Below are positions 47,968-57,630 of a DNA stretch of 64,000 nt, one piece after another. The translations under genes were made by a program, and so were the position numbers. Source of the DNA: Spirobacillus cienkowskii (GTDB lineage Bacteria; Bdellovibrionota_B; Oligoflexia; Silvanigrellales; Silvanigrellaceae); NCBI GenBank assembly GCA_003339605.1, contig QOVW01000059.1:1-64000 (forward strand). Reading direction: 5' to 3'. Every line of letters begins with the position of its first letter. Position 1 is the first letter of the stretch. The notes beneath the pieces are model-generated. The model did not search any database. It was not told the origin of the DNA and saw nothing but the letters and a program-made list of their open reading frames with translations.

Positions 47968-48303
47968 TTATACCTGCATTCTCATAACTTCTTGATAAGC
48001 TTCAATCACTTTATTTCGCATTTGAACTAACATATTAAATCCGAGTTCTGCTTTAGTAACAGCAAGCATTGTTTCATGAATATTACTTGAACGACCAGAC
48101 GCCAAATCCATACTCGCTTTTTCAGCCTCACGGGCACCAATGTTGACTTCTTTAACTCCTTTTTCTACCAAATCTTGAAATTCTGTTTTCTCCATTGGAT
48201 TTATAGGAGGCGTACCTCCTCCACTTTGTTGTGGAACAGAGTTTATTAATTTTTGTTTTAATCTTATATATTCTAGCTGAGATTGCGAAATTGGATTAAT
48301 CAT
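47968..48303 (-). CDS. fliE: Flagellar hook-basal body protein FliE
   Basis: The 111-residue length is usual. The second half has the FliE pattern, with FQDLVEKGVKEVNIGAREAE, then NIHETMLAVTKAELGFNMLV and QMRNKVIEAYQEVMRMQV. FliE joins the MS ring to the rod. It lies between flgC and fliF in the order typical of flgB-flgC-fliE-fliF operons. Confidence 0.92.
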   Translation of the reverse strand: MINPISQSQLEYIRLKQKLINSVPQQSGGGTPPINPMEKTEFQDLVEKGVKEVNIGAREAEKASMDLASGRSSNIHETMLAVTKAELGFNMLVQMRNKVIEAYQEVMRMQV

Positions 48304-48320
48304 TTGTTTGTCCTAAATTA

Positions 48321-48758
48321 TTAACGACCAATACCAATGGCTGTTTGTGCCATTGATTTCGTAGCATTAATAGCTTGAGTGTTACTTTCAAAAGAACGAT
48401 TGCTTGTAATCATATTCACCATTTCTTCCATGATTGAAATATTCGGCATTGCAACATACCCATTTTCATTGGCATCAGGGTGATTCGGATTATAAAGAAG
48501 CCTAGGGGCTCTGCGATCTTCTGTAATACCATCAACTTTTACTTCTTTTAAATGCGGATCAAATGCTAAACGCATTAAATTATCAAAACTTAATCCAGAA
48601 TTTCTTGCGGTAAAAAGAACGTCTTTTCTTTTATAAGGTCCACCTTCTTCTGTTCTTGATGTATTCACATTCGCAATATTTGAAGAAATAACGTTCATTC
48701 TAATTCTTTCGGCAGAAAGTCCTGAAGCGCTTATTTTTAATCCTTCTATAAAACTCAT
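48321..48758 (-). CDS. flgC: Flagellar basal-body rod protein FlgC
   Basis: The 145-residue protein begins with the rod motif LKISASGLSAERIRMNVISS and NIANVNTSRT, has the YKRKDVLF segment, and ends with the MITSNRSFESNTQAINATKS helix that forms the coiled coil of the rod. Length is as expected for FlgC. It is 17 bp before fliE. Confidence 0.95.
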   Translation of the reverse strand: MSFIEGLKISASGLSAERIRMNVISSNIANVNTSRTEEGGPYKRKDVLFTARNSGLSFDNLMRLAFDPHLKEVKVDGITEDRRAPRLLYNPNHPDANENGYVAMPNISIMEEMVNMITSNRSFESNTQAINATKSMAQTAIGIGR

Positions 48759-48788
48759 ACAAAGATCTCCGATAGAAAATTTTTAAAA

Positions 48789-49220
48789 TTATCTGCCACC
48801 GTTTATTGCATAACGTAACATACCAAGTTTTCTATTTAACGACTCAATTGTTGCTTTATATAAAATTTGATTTCCTGCCATTTCTGTCATTTCTTGATCA
48901 ACATCCACTGTATTTCCATCATTACCTATGCTTTCGGTAGGTTTTACATACATATCAGGCTTTAAAATCCCATCGGCACCCATTCCGGGTGCTTTAATGT
49001 GCCTTGAATCACTCACTTTCATAATTAAGTCTTTATCAGATCCAATAGCTGCTTGAAGTTGTTTTTCAAAATCAAAACCTAAAGATCGGTAACCAGGAGT
49101 TAACGAGTTTGTTATGTTTGCAATATTTACAGTTTGTCTTTTTAAACGCTGGTTTAAACTTTCTTCGAGAACCGCATCTGGTTTACCAAAAATTTGGTTC
49201 CCAATGACTGTGCTCTTCAT
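48789..49220 (-). CDS. flgB: Flagellar basal-body rod protein FlgB
   Basis: The 143-residue protein has the FlgB N-terminus (LNQRLKRQTVNIANITNSLT-like), the middle VDVDQEMTEMAGNQILYKAT segment and the C-terminal LNRKLGMLRYAINGGR. Its ATG overlaps the TGA of the upstream activator gene (ATGA), so the flagellar rod genes are coupled in translation to their likely regulator. Confidence 0.93.
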   Translation of the reverse strand: MKSTVIGNQIFGKPDAVLEESLNQRLKRQTVNIANITNSLTPGYRSLGFDFEKQLQAAIGSDKDLIMKVSDSRHIKAPGMGADGILKPDMYVKPTESIGNDGNTVDVDQEMTEMAGNQILYKATIESLNRKLGMLRYAINGGR

Positions 49221-50311
49221 ACATTTTTTCCTTCAACTTCGTATCCACATTCAACCAACTCATTGAGCTTGTAACGTAACGCTCTTAAAGAAATACCTAA
49301 TGCTTTAGCAGTATGAGTTCGATTGCCATTCATGCGTCTTAGTGTTTGTAAAATGAGACGTTGTTCAAGTTCCATTAATGTCACTTGCGGTAATGGTTCG
49401 CCCATTGCAACTTCTGTTCTGCTATTTGCTTTCATTAGATGCAATTCTTCGACACCAATATAATCGCGTGTTGAAAGCAAAACAGAGCGTTGAATCACAT
49501 TTCTTAATTCGCGCGTATTACCTGGCCATGTGTATGTTCTTAGCGCTTGCTTTGCAGTTGGAGAGAGTTGCACATTTTTTGAAAATTGAATATTGAATTC
49601 ACGAAGTAGTATTTCAGAATAAAAGTCGATATCAACTAGCCTTTGACGAAGTGGTGGTATATCAATTTGAATGACATGTAATTTAAAAAATAAATCATTT
49701 CTAAATCTTTGTGCGTTAACTTCATCTTGAATATTTTTATGACTGCAGGCAATAATTCTTGCGTCAGCCGCTGTTCCTCTGCGAATTGATCCTTTGTTTA
49801 AATCTTGTTCTTTTAATATTCTAAGCAATTTTAATTGCATCGAAGCATCAAGCTCTGTGACTTCGTCTAACATTAAAGAACATGTTTCAATAGGACGATT
49901 GTTGTTGAGTTGATTATAATCATGACCGTTACGTTGATTACTAAATAATTCCATTTCAAAAAAATTAGCTGGAATGTTAGAACTATTTGCAACTATAAAT
50001 CTGCCACGTTCACGACCGCCTGCAATGTGAATCGCTTTTGCAAAAGTTTCTTTACCTACTCCGCTTTCACCTGTAATTAAAACAGGAACTTTAGTTGGCG
50101 CAATAGTACGAGCAACTTCAAGAAGTTTATATACTTTTTCATCCCTTGTTGGATAATGACGTAGCATTTCTTCTTCAGAAATTCGATTATCAACTTCTGA
50201 AGCAACATTATTGGCGAGTACATTACGCCCATCTAACGAATTGTTACCTTGTTGTGTTCCGTAATTTGTTGTATCAATGTCGAACAGTCCCAGTGGACGC
50301 ACATCACTCAT
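49217..50311 (-). CDS. Flagellar AAA+ activator, FlrC/FleQ-like, without a GAFTGA loop
   Basis: The 364-residue protein has a short N-terminal part (about 1-55) without a receiver or GAF domain. A sigma-54-type AAA+ domain follows, with Walker A GESGVGKE (81-88) and Walker B LMLDE (146-150). A C-terminal Fis-type helix-turn-helix is present (HTAKALGISLRALRYKLNEL). Where GAFTGA should follow ELFGHEK, the text reads ELFSNQRNGHDYNQ (121-134), so the sigma-54-contacting loop is absent. It sits inside the flagellar operon and overlaps flgB. It may be a regulator that works without sigma-54, or with a partner. Confidence 0.85.
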   Translation of the reverse strand: MSDVRPLGLFDIDTTNYGTQQGNNSLDGRNVLANNVASEVDNRISEEEMLRHYPTRDEKVYKLLEVARTIAPTKVPVLITGESGVGKETFAKAIHIAGGRERGRFIVANSSNIPANFFEMELFSNQRNGHDYNQLNNNRPIETCSLMLDEVTELDASMQLKLLRILKEQDLNKGSIRRGTAADARIIACSHKNIQDEVNAQRFRNDLFFKLHVIQIDIPPLRQRLVDIDFYSEILLREFNIQFSKNVQLSPTAKQALRTYTWPGNTRELRNVIQRSVLLSTRDYIGVEELHLMKANSRTEVAMGEPLPQVTLMELEQRLILQTLRRMNGNRTHTAKALGISLRALRYKLNELVECGYEVEGKNV

Positions 50312-50347
50312 AAATCATCCTCCAATCAAGAAACATAGAACTCACGT

Positions 50348-52597
50348 TTATTTACTAAGCCTGTCGAGTCTTTCACTCGCCAGCGATGAAAAACGTTTGT
50401 CGTTGGTGTCATTTGCAGCGATAAGCCAAGCGTTTTTTGCTTTATCAAACAGCCCCGCTCTCGCATAAACAACTCCGGCTTTGTATGCGCTTTCTGCTCG
50501 ATGGTTTCCTTGCGGCAAATTTGCCACCGCAAGGTACATATCCCCAGAATTTGCAAACCGACCTGAGTCCCGTAAATCTTCTGCAAATTGCAAGATTGAC
50601 GATTCAACTATCTGAATTTCATCCGCAGACTTCGCGGGATAAGCAAGAATCTTGGTATATAAAGATTCTGCATCAACCGTTTTGCGAAGCCGTTGCACCC
50701 ATTCAGACAGGGTATTAAGATCTCGTTCGACATAACGACCCAGTTTCATTTCATCCATCAGTAAACGTAAGGCTATACTGTTGCGATATGGCGCAACTGA
50801 GAGTTCTCGAAAGGCGCTAATAGACAGGTCTGTTAGGCCTTCACTCTTTCTTGTTGAATCGCGCTCCACTCTTTTTAAAAATTCCTCTGCTTCTTTAGGC
50901 TTATTACTTCGATAATAGAGCCTTGCAGCGAGAGCGCCTGCTTCATTTTTCTTTTTTTGGTCTTGTGATGCTTGCCAAAAAGCGCTGAATAATTGCGCCG
51001 ACTTTTGGTTTTCACCAACTGCTTCATAAGCTTCTGCCCTTGTAAAAAGAGCATCTGCATTTGCAAAGGTGAATTCTAATAAAGAAGGTCTCGCTTTCTT
51101 TTCAAATGAGATCCATTCTTCCCACTGCTTGGTCCTTGCAGTTTTCTTTAAGAGATCGATCACACGTTGCACAATGATTTTTTCTAGACCAACCGTGCGT
51201 TTATCATCGGGTGCCAGTTTTTTGAATTGCTGTACCGCAGCGTCGGAAGCATTGATGCTCTCATTGTCAACTTGTGCTCTTGTTTTATTGTATGCACAAT
51301 TTTTCAGCAAATCAAACGGAACACTGCGAGATCCAACACATGCGTCGAGATTTTGCTGGTATGTTTTTGCAGCTGAAGGATTTTCATCAATAATTCCATT
51401 TAAAGCCCTTAATGTTGCTGCAATTTTTACAATTTGCGGAGACTTATCTGACAACGCCATTTGCGAATAAATTTGTGAATTTTTTGTTCCTGTTTTTCCA
51501 TAACCTTTTTCTTTTGAATGACTTAGCTCATCAATATCAACAATTCTCAATTTGGCTAATTCTGAATAAGATGTTCCTGGAAAATTAAGTAACAACGAAC
51601 GCAAATAATCCTTTGCTAACGTAAAATTTTTTGTAAGATAAGCGGATTCTCCCGCATACCATAAATACTTCGGATTTGATTTGAATGTTTTATCTGACAG
51701 AGCAGCAAGTCTTCTAAAAATAGTTAATGATTGTAATTCATTACCACCAAGATAAAATTCTTCAGCAATTTTTTTTCCAATTTCAACTTCATCTTTTCCA
51801 CCAAACCCAGCACCCATTTCCATTTGAAGATGTGCTGATTTTGCATCAGAAAGCGCTATTGCTTTTTCGAGTCTTCCATAAATTTCTGGTAATCCATAAT
51901 TTTTTTCAAGCTTAACTGTAGAAACTTCGCTCTTGTCACTTTTATTTACCTTATCCTCATTATGTGAGTGAGTATTTTGTTCTTTTTTGTCGGAATTGTG
52001 CTCTACAACTGGTGAAGGGGCAATATTTTCTTTTAAAGACGCAACAGCACTACCCGCCGTAGGAGTACTAGAATTGACCATAGCAGCAGGGAGTGCTTCT
52101 TGTTCAAAATAATCACTCATGCCATCAATGTAATCGGGCTGCCAATTCCAATCTGCTTGAAGATTTTTTTCTTCGGGTTCTGTTCGCCAAAAGTCTAATA
52201 TAATTCTCCATGGTTTACTTTGTGTTGCAACAACCCAACCAACCGGAATATTTTTAAGTTGAATATTTAAAGTAACTTCTGATTTATCTTCTTGAATTAT
52301 AACTCTTTTTACGTAACGGGTATCATAATATGACGAGGCATCAAATTCTTTTGCACGCGCAGGAATTATTTTTAATTGTAACGTTCTTGTTTCTTTAATA
52401 AATCGAGTTGCATAGCGTCTTGGTTCATTAAGCTCAAAAACCATTCTGTAACTATCTTCACCCACTTGAATTGTTTTTGAGTTTTTTTCTTTTTTTGAAT
52501 TTAAATTTTGCGCATAGCTATTGATAGAGTAAAATTTTCCTCCAGCTATACTTATTAACCCTACAAAACTGTATGTGAAGAAATTTTTCTTCAACAA
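50348..52597 (-). CDS. Large secreted/periplasmic TPR protein with AMIN-like N-terminus, flagellar operon
   Basis: TTG at 52597 is the start because GGAGG (52604-52608) lies 6 bases away. The 749-residue protein has a signal peptide (ending near SYAQ). A beta-rich region at about 45-140 follows (SYRMVFELNEPRRYATRFIK, and VGWVVATQSKPWRIILDFW), resembling an AMIN localisation domain. A Ser/Asn linker follows, then a long helical part with TPR-like repeats (about 235-749, e.g. YAGESAYLTKNFTLAKDYL). It probably acts in the periplasm as a scaffold. Being first in the operon with the activator and rod genes, a motility role is likely. Confidence 0.7.
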   Translation of the reverse strand: MLKKNFFTYSFVGLISIAGGKFYSINSYAQNLNSKKEKNSKTIQVGEDSYRMVFELNEPRRYATRFIKETRTLQLKIIPARAKEFDASSYYDTRYVKRVIIQEDKSEVTLNIQLKNIPVGWVVATQSKPWRIILDFWRTEPEEKNLQADWNWQPDYIDGMSDYFEQEALPAAMVNSSTPTAGSAVASLKENIAPSPVVEHNSDKKEQNTHSHNEDKVNKSDKSEVSTVKLEKNYGLPEIYGRLEKAIALSDAKSAHLQMEMGAGFGGKDEVEIGKKIAEEFYLGGNELQSLTIFRRLAALSDKTFKSNPKYLWYAGESAYLTKNFTLAKDYLRSLLLNFPGTSYSELAKLRIVDIDELSHSKEKGYGKTGTKNSQIYSQMALSDKSPQIVKIAATLRALNGIIDENPSAAKTYQQNLDACVGSRSVPFDLLKNCAYNKTRAQVDNESINASDAAVQQFKKLAPDDKRTVGLEKIIVQRVIDLLKKTARTKQWEEWISFEKKARPSLLEFTFANADALFTRAEAYEAVGENQKSAQLFSAFWQASQDQKKKNEAGALAARLYYRSNKPKEAEEFLKRVERDSTRKSEGLTDLSISAFRELSVAPYRNSIALRLLMDEMKLGRYVERDLNTLSEWVQRLRKTVDAESLYTKILAYPAKSADEIQIVESSILQFAEDLRDSGRFANSGDMYLAVANLPQGNHRAESAYKAGVVYARAGLFDKAKNAWLIAANDTNDKRFSSLASERLDRLSK

Positions 52598-52769
52598 ACT
52601 TTTCCTCCAAAAATTTTTACAAAAATAACCGCCTTTTCTTGTAGCTTACATGAACACTATTTATTATTAGCAGTCTAATTTTTGTCAGAATGTGAATTTT
52701 TGACGTGTCAAATTGTTTATTAGTGTAATTATTAGAGATTTTTTTTGAAAAAAATTCCTTACGTCAGAT

Positions 52770-53879
52770 TTATTGATACTCACTTTGATCTTTAGTGCGC
52801 ACAATAATTTGCGTTAGGTTATTGTTACGAAGTAAGAGTAAATTTACAAATTTTTTAAAAATATCAGAATTATTCTCAAGCTCTTCGGGGTTAAAATTTA
52901 TTTCTGGCCAACGTATTTGCACAGTTTTATATGGAACGATCTCCAATTCATCCCTAGAAATCTCAAAATTACCTAAAATAATTAACATTAACACTTTATT
53001 CCAATTCATCGACGTAATTCTGGCAATCGGAAAAATTTGCGGTGTCATGTCGTATTCTGTTAACATACTGGTGAAATTAAGAATCGTGCCATTTTTAACG
53101 GGCTGCATAGCAACAACCGAAATATCAACAATATCTTTTACATTTTGATATAAAAACGATGCTGCAAGACTTGCAACCATGCCCCCAGTTCCATCCATAA
53201 ACACAACACGGTATTTTCGCTTTTGAATTTTACGACGCACCATTCCATTTTCTGCAAAATCAATTTGTGCCGCCCAATTACAACAAAGATCGGCAATTTT
53301 TTCTAATTTTGTACTCATACTAATAATTCTAAGCGCCTTATCAATATGACTTTTATCTCTTTTTTTTAAAATTTCTTTAGCAATATGGTATAGCTCTCGC
53401 TGTTTAAAATCGACTTTGTCGTCTAAACTATGAATTTCATGAATTAATGACAAATCACTTTCAAACATCGCCGAATACGAGCGTTCAAAAAGATCTTTTG
53501 TATCATTTAACATTTCTAAAAATATTTCTTTTTGTTCTGGAATATCGCCATTAACAAGCTGTCTCGCCAAGCTTTCTACCGCATCACCAATGCGTTCAAT
53601 ATGATGGGCAATTTTTGCACACGCGTATGCAAATCGTAAATCATAACCTAAAGGTTGTTGTGTCGCTAATATTTGCAATATCGCTGTATCAATTGCCCTT
53701 TCTAAATTATCAATTTCTGAATCAAGAACTACAACCTTAATCAAACGGCTTTGATTGGGATGCTCAAAATGATGGATTAAAGTCAAAAGTCCGGTTTTCA
53801 CAGCGTCACACATTGTTCTTAATAATGATTTGACATTACTCAGTTGCACTTCCAAGCTAGAAATACGTGACATGTTCAT
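52770..53879 (-). CDS. PhoU-family protein with a C-terminal low-molecular-weight-phosphatase-like domain
   Basis: The 369-residue protein begins with the two PhoU helical repeats (about 5-215), with AIDTAILQILATQQPLGYDL, then AYACAKIAHHIERIGDAVES and STKLEKIADLCCNWA. After a basic linker comes a Rossmann-like segment (about 230-365), VVFMDGTGGMVASLAASFLY. That is the position of the CX5R loop of low-molecular-weight phosphatase/ArsC, but the catalytic Cys and Arg are not there. PhoU represses the phosphate regulon together with PstSCAB and PhoR. The tail may be a non-catalytic binding domain. No pst genes are adjacent. Confidence 0.75.
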   Translation of the reverse strand: MNMSRISSLEVQLSNVKSLLRTMCDAVKTGLLTLIHHFEHPNQSRLIKVVVLDSEIDNLERAIDTAILQILATQQPLGYDLRFAYACAKIAHHIERIGDAVESLARQLVNGDIPEQKEIFLEMLNDTKDLFERSYSAMFESDLSLIHEIHSLDDKVDFKQRELYHIAKEILKKRDKSHIDKALRIISMSTKLEKIADLCCNWAAQIDFAENGMVRRKIQKRKYRVVFMDGTGGMVASLAASFLYQNVKDIVDISVVAMQPVKNGTILNFTSMLTEYDMTPQIFPIARITSMNWNKVLMLIILGNFEISRDELEIVPYKTVQIRWPEINFNPEELENNSDIFKKFVNLLLLRNNNLTQIIVRTKDQSEYQ

Positions 53880-53979
53880 GTTTTCCTTTAATTTGCATAA
53901 TTGAATTCACCCTGATAGGGATTAATCTATGTGGCGCCCAATATGTTCAATGTGCCATAAGTATTAGGGAGCGCAAAAT

Positions 53980-54975
53980 ATGCTTGACGAGAATACTTTA
54001 AACTCAAATTATGAGCCAATTTTTACTTCTAATTCAGAAGAAAACGAAAAAACGTATGCAAAATTAGCATCGTTAGCTGTTGAGCCGCAATATAATCCTA
54101 AAAATGGAAGACTATTAAAGCCAAGCTGGCTTAAAGTTGGACTTACTGGAGGAGAAGTTCTTTACAGTATAAAAAAAGATTTGCGAGAAAAAAAACTTTA
54201 TACGGTTTGCGAAGAAGCAAAATGTCCTAATATTTCGGGCTGCTGGAATACAGGTACTGCCACATTTATGATCATGGGCGATACATGCACTCGAGGTTGC
54301 CGCTTTTGTCATATTAAAACAGGCAACCCCAATGGTTTGCTTGATCCCGATGAGCCTTCTAAAGTTTCGCTTAGTATCAAAACAATGAATTTACAATATG
54401 CTGTGATCACAATGGTAGACCGTGACGACTTGCCCGATGGTGGTGCTGCACACATTGCAAAAACAATTGAAGCCATCCATGCTGATAATCCCAAAACCCG
54501 ACTCGAAATTTTAGCCGGTGACTTTAGTGGCCAGCAACCCTGCATTGAGCACGTGGTGCATGCAGGACGCGGTCTTGATGTGTTTGCCCACAACATTGAA
54601 ACCGTCCGTAGGTTGTCCCCACGCGTTCGTGATGCCCGAGCAAAATATGAGCAAAGCTTGCGTGTTCTACAACACGCAAAAAAAATTGGTCCTTCCGCAA
54701 TGTTTACCAAAAGTGCAATTATGCTTGGACTTGGTGAAAACTTTTCTGAAATTGAGCAATCATTATCTGACTTACGCGAAGTGGGCACCGAAATTGTAAC
54801 TATTGGGCAATACCTACAACCAACTCCAAAGCACCTCACTGTAAAACGCTTTGTGCATCCGGATGAGTTTGCATTTTGGAGCGACATTGCAAAAAAAATG
54901 GGCTTCAAAGCTGTTGCTTCGGGCCCACTTGTGCGCAGTTCGTTTAAAGCGTCTGAGCTTTTTCCTAGCTCTTAG
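53980..54975 (+). CDS. lipA: Lipoyl synthase
   Basis: The 331-residue protein has both iron-sulfur motifs of Lip[13 protein letters not shown] (Cys77, 82 and 88; auxiliary cluster) and the radical-SAM CTRGCRFC (Cys103, 107 and 110). The [23 protein letters not shown] and RSSFKA segments are also typical. It inserts sulfur into octanoyl groups of lipoyl domains. AGGGAG precedes the ATG. The end shares a 4-bp TTAG with the stop of the convergent cyclophilin gene. Confidence 0.97.
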   Translation: MLDENTLNSNYEPIFTSNSEENEKTYAKLASLAVEPQYNPKNGRLLKPSWLKVGLTGGEVLYSIKKDLREKKLYTVCEEAKCPNISGCWNTGTATFMIMGDTCTRGCRFCHIKTGNPNGLLDPDEPSKVSLSIKTMNLQYAVITMVDRDDLPDGGAAHIAKTIEAIHADNPKTRLEILAGDFSGQQPCIEHVVHAGRGLDVFAHNIETVRRLSPRVRDARAKYEQSLRVLQHAKKIGPSAMFTKSAIMLGLGENFSEIEQSLSDLREVGTEIVTIGQYLQPTPKHLTVKRFVHPDEFAFWSDIAKKMGFKAVASGPLVRSSFKASELFPSS

Positions 54976-55463
54976 TTAACAACAACCACAGATTCAATCA
55001 ACACAGTTTCTTTAGGCACATCTTGATGAAAGCCTTTTGAACCTGTTTTTACTTTGGCAATAGCGTCAACTGTTTCCATACCTTGTGTTACTTTACCGAA
55101 CACAGCGTAGCCCCATTGCGCGCCCTGATTATTTAAAAAATCGTTGTTTGTTAAGTTAATAAAAAATTGTGCTGTGGCAGAGTGCGGGTCGTTGGTACGC
55201 GCCATAGCAATTGTGCCGCGCTCATTACCCAAACCATTTTTTGCTTCATTTTCGATAGGACGATTGGTTGACTTTTCTTTCATATTGGCATCAAAGCCGC
55301 CGCCTTGAATCATAAAGCCAGGAATCACCCGGTGAAAAATTGATCCATCAAAATGTTTCGCGGTTACGTATTCTACAAAATTCGCAACAGTCATTGGTGC
55401 TTTTTCATTGTCGAGTTCTATAAAAATATCACCATGATTGGTTTTCATCTGTAAATTAATCAT
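54972..55463 (-). CDS. ppiB: Cyclophilin-type peptidyl-prolyl cis-trans isomerase
   Basis: The ATG at 55463 has AGGAGA immediately upstream. The longer ATG at 55478 includes the ribosome site. The 163-residue cyclophilin has [15 protein letters not shown] (near 45-60), then [20 protein letters not shown] and a C-terminal IESVVV. No signal peptide is present, so it works in the cytoplasm, catalysing proline isomerisation in protein folding. The gene ends against lipA. Confidence 0.93.
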   Translation of the reverse strand: MINLQMKTNHGDIFIELDNEKAPMTVANFVEYVTAKHFDGSIFHRVIPGFMIQGGGFDANMKEKSTNRPIENEAKNGLGNERGTIAMARTNDPHSATAQFFINLTNNDFLNNQGAQWGYAVFGKVTQGMETVDAIAKVKTGSKGFHQDVPKETVLIESVVVVN

Positions 55464-55496
55464 TTTATTTCTCCTCATAAATATATAAATAAAGTT

Positions 55497-57443
55497 TTAT
55501 TTTTGATTGGTATCTAAGCCCCAAAATACACCACTTTCAGCCTTAACATACGCAAGAAATTCTTCTGGCGACATGGGAGCTAAATTTTTGCCATCACGAT
55601 AACGGGCTGTTAGGGTGCTTGTTTGCACTTCTTTATCGCCAATTACAAGCATGTAAGGAATTTTTAACAACTGCGCATCGCGAATTTTTGCGCCAAGTTT
55701 ATCGTTGCTAAAATCAGATTCAATGCGCACACCATGTTCTTTTAAGAAGTTTTTAACTTTACGCGCATAGTCTTCGTGAGATTCAGTGACTGTTACAATA
55801 CGACATTGAACTGGCGCAAGACCAATAGGAAAATGTCCTGCAAAATGCTCAATAAAAATTCCCATGAATCTTTCTACAGAACCAAGTACAGCTCTATGAA
55901 TCATGACAGGAGTTTCTTGGGAGTTATTTGATGTTTGATAGCTGATTCCAAATCGCGTTGGCATTTGGAAATCTAGTTGAATTGTTGCACACTGGTGCAT
56001 ACGCCCAATTGCATCTTTAACTTTAAAGTCTATTTTAGGACCATAAAAAGCACCATCACCAGGATTGATTTGAAATTGCACACCACTCGCTTTCAACGCC
56101 TGTTCCAACGCTGTTTCTGCGACATCCCAAACGTCTTCTGCGCCCATCCGATTTTCGGGGCGGGTAGAAAGCATGTAAATCACTTCATGAAAACCAAGCT
56201 CCGCATACGCTTCCTTCACAAACTGCAATGCAGCCATGATTTCGGTTTGAACTTGATTTAACATACAAAAAATATGTCCATCATCTTGTGTAATACGGCG
56301 AACACGAGTGAGACCGTGCAATGTACCGCTCAGCTCGTTGCGATGCACAACACCAAATTCACCATAACGTAACGGCAAATCACGGTAAGATTTTTGCCCA
56401 ACCATAAACATTCTCACATGGCCAGGGCAGCTCATTGGTTTGATACCAAATTCTTCGTTGTGATCGTCTTTAAATATATACATATCATCACGATATTTTT
56501 CGTAATGGCCACTGACTTTCCATAAATTCACATTCATCACTTGAGGGCTTTGAATTTCTTCAAAGCCAAATTTTGCCCATTTAACGCGAATGTAATTTTG
56601 CAACAGCGTAAAAAGTTTAGCGCCATTTGGAAAAAAGAATGCGGCACCTGGAGCAATATCGCTCATTAATGTAAACAGATTAAGCTGGCGGCCAAGCAAA
56701 ACATGATCACGTTTTTTTGCTTCTTCAAGCATATGCAAGTAAGCATCGAGATCTTTTTTATTTGCCCACGCGGTTCCATAAATTCTCACAAGTTGCGCAT
56801 TGTCTTTGTTGGCGCGCCAGTATGCACCTGCAACACTCATGAGCTTAAATGCCCCCAATTTTCCTGTTGCAGAAACATGGGGACCACGACACAAATCGTC
56901 CCAGTGGGCAATGGCATAAATTTTTATTTCACTATCTTCTGGAAGATCTTTAACAATTTCAACTTTAAATGTTTCGCCTAAACCATTAAAGTGGGCAATT
57001 GCCTCTTCTCTGCTTACAATTCTTTTTATAAAAGAAATATTTTGTGCAATAATTTCTTGCATCTTTTTTTCAATGATTGGAAAATCATTGGTCCCAATTT
57101 TTACACCTTCTTTTGGATATATGTCGTAGTAAAATTGGTTTTCCACAACTGGGCCAATTGTAATTTGCGTACCAGGAAAAAGATCTTGAATTGCCATTGC
57201 CATCACATGCACTGTTGAATGGCGAATGACCTCTAGCCCCTCGGACGTTCTATCGGTGAGTATTTCTACTTTAACTCCATTTTTTAATGGAAAATCCAAA
57301 TCAACAAGAACACCATCAACCCTACCCACAATAGCTGCTTTTGCTAAGCCAGAACTAATGCTCTTGGCAACATCAAAAACGGTTGCCGATGCAGGCATTA
57401 CCCGGGATGAACCATCAGGCAAATAAATATTTATTTCACTCAC
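55497..57443 (-). CDS. thrS: Threonyl-tRNA synthetase
   Basis: The GTG at 57443 lies 6 bases after AGGAG. The 648-residue protein has the TGS domain (1-65), the editing domain with HSTVHVMAMA and HWDDLCRGPHV, a class II catalytic core (FGIKPMSCPGHVRMF, PLRYGEFGVVHRNELSGTLH, GDGAFYGPKIDF), and the anticodon domain at the C-terminus (about 540-640). It charges tRNA-Thr. It lies 18 bp after the cyclophilin gene's start region, on the same strand. Confidence 0.97.
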   Translation of the reverse strand: MSEINIYLPDGSSRVMPASATVFDVAKSISSGLAKAAIVGRVDGVLVDLDFPLKNGVKVEILTDRTSEGLEVIRHSTVHVMAMAIQDLFPGTQITIGPVVENQFYYDIYPKEGVKIGTNDFPIIEKKMQEIIAQNISFIKRIVSREEAIAHFNGLGETFKVEIVKDLPEDSEIKIYAIAHWDDLCRGPHVSATGKLGAFKLMSVAGAYWRANKDNAQLVRIYGTAWANKKDLDAYLHMLEEAKKRDHVLLGRQLNLFTLMSDIAPGAAFFFPNGAKLFTLLQNYIRVKWAKFGFEEIQSPQVMNVNLWKVSGHYEKYRDDMYIFKDDHNEEFGIKPMSCPGHVRMFMVGQKSYRDLPLRYGEFGVVHRNELSGTLHGLTRVRRITQDDGHIFCMLNQVQTEIMAALQFVKEAYAELGFHEVIYMLSTRPENRMGAEDVWDVAETALEQALKASGVQFQINPGDGAFYGPKIDFKVKDAIGRMHQCATIQLDFQMPTRFGISYQTSNNSQETPVMIHRAVLGSVERFMGIFIEHFAGHFPIGLAPVQCRIVTVTESHEDYARKVKNFLKEHGVRIESDFSNDKLGAKIRDAQLLKIPYMLVIGDKEVQTSTLTARYRDGKNLAPMSPEEFLAYVKAESGVFWGLDTNQK

Positions 57444-57574
57444 ACAAAACTCCTCTTTTCATACGCGCTCCCCAAGTACACAATGGGTATGCGAAATAAT
57501 TTGAGAAGCCTATACAAATTTTATTTATTGGTAAATCATCATCTTATAAAACAGAGCAAAAAATGCATTTAACC

Positions 57575-57603
57575 TTGACTTCATTAGCAAAAAATTGTTT
57601 AAG
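57575..57603 (+). promoter_or_regulatory. Candidate sigma-70 promoter of rpsB-tsf
   Basis: TTGACT (57575-57580) and TTTAAG (57598-57603) are 17 bases apart. The -35 matches 5 of 6 and the -10 matches 4 of 6 positions of the consensus. It would start a leader of about 100 bases that includes the hairpin region 57631-57697. This is a sequence match only. Confidence 0.4.
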
Positions 57604-57630
57604 TGCAGTGCCTGATTTAGAGCATTCTCT

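Noticed and set aside
52698-52712. Short palindrome TTGAC-GT-GTCAA upstream of the TPR gene
   Set aside because: Arms of only 5 bases in AT-rich DNA occur by chance, and no second copy or matching regulator is seen.
54309-54908. 199-codon minus-strand frame inside lipA
   Set aside because: It is a shadow of lipA, rich in Ser/Cys/Arg as expected of an antisense frame, with no ribosome site.
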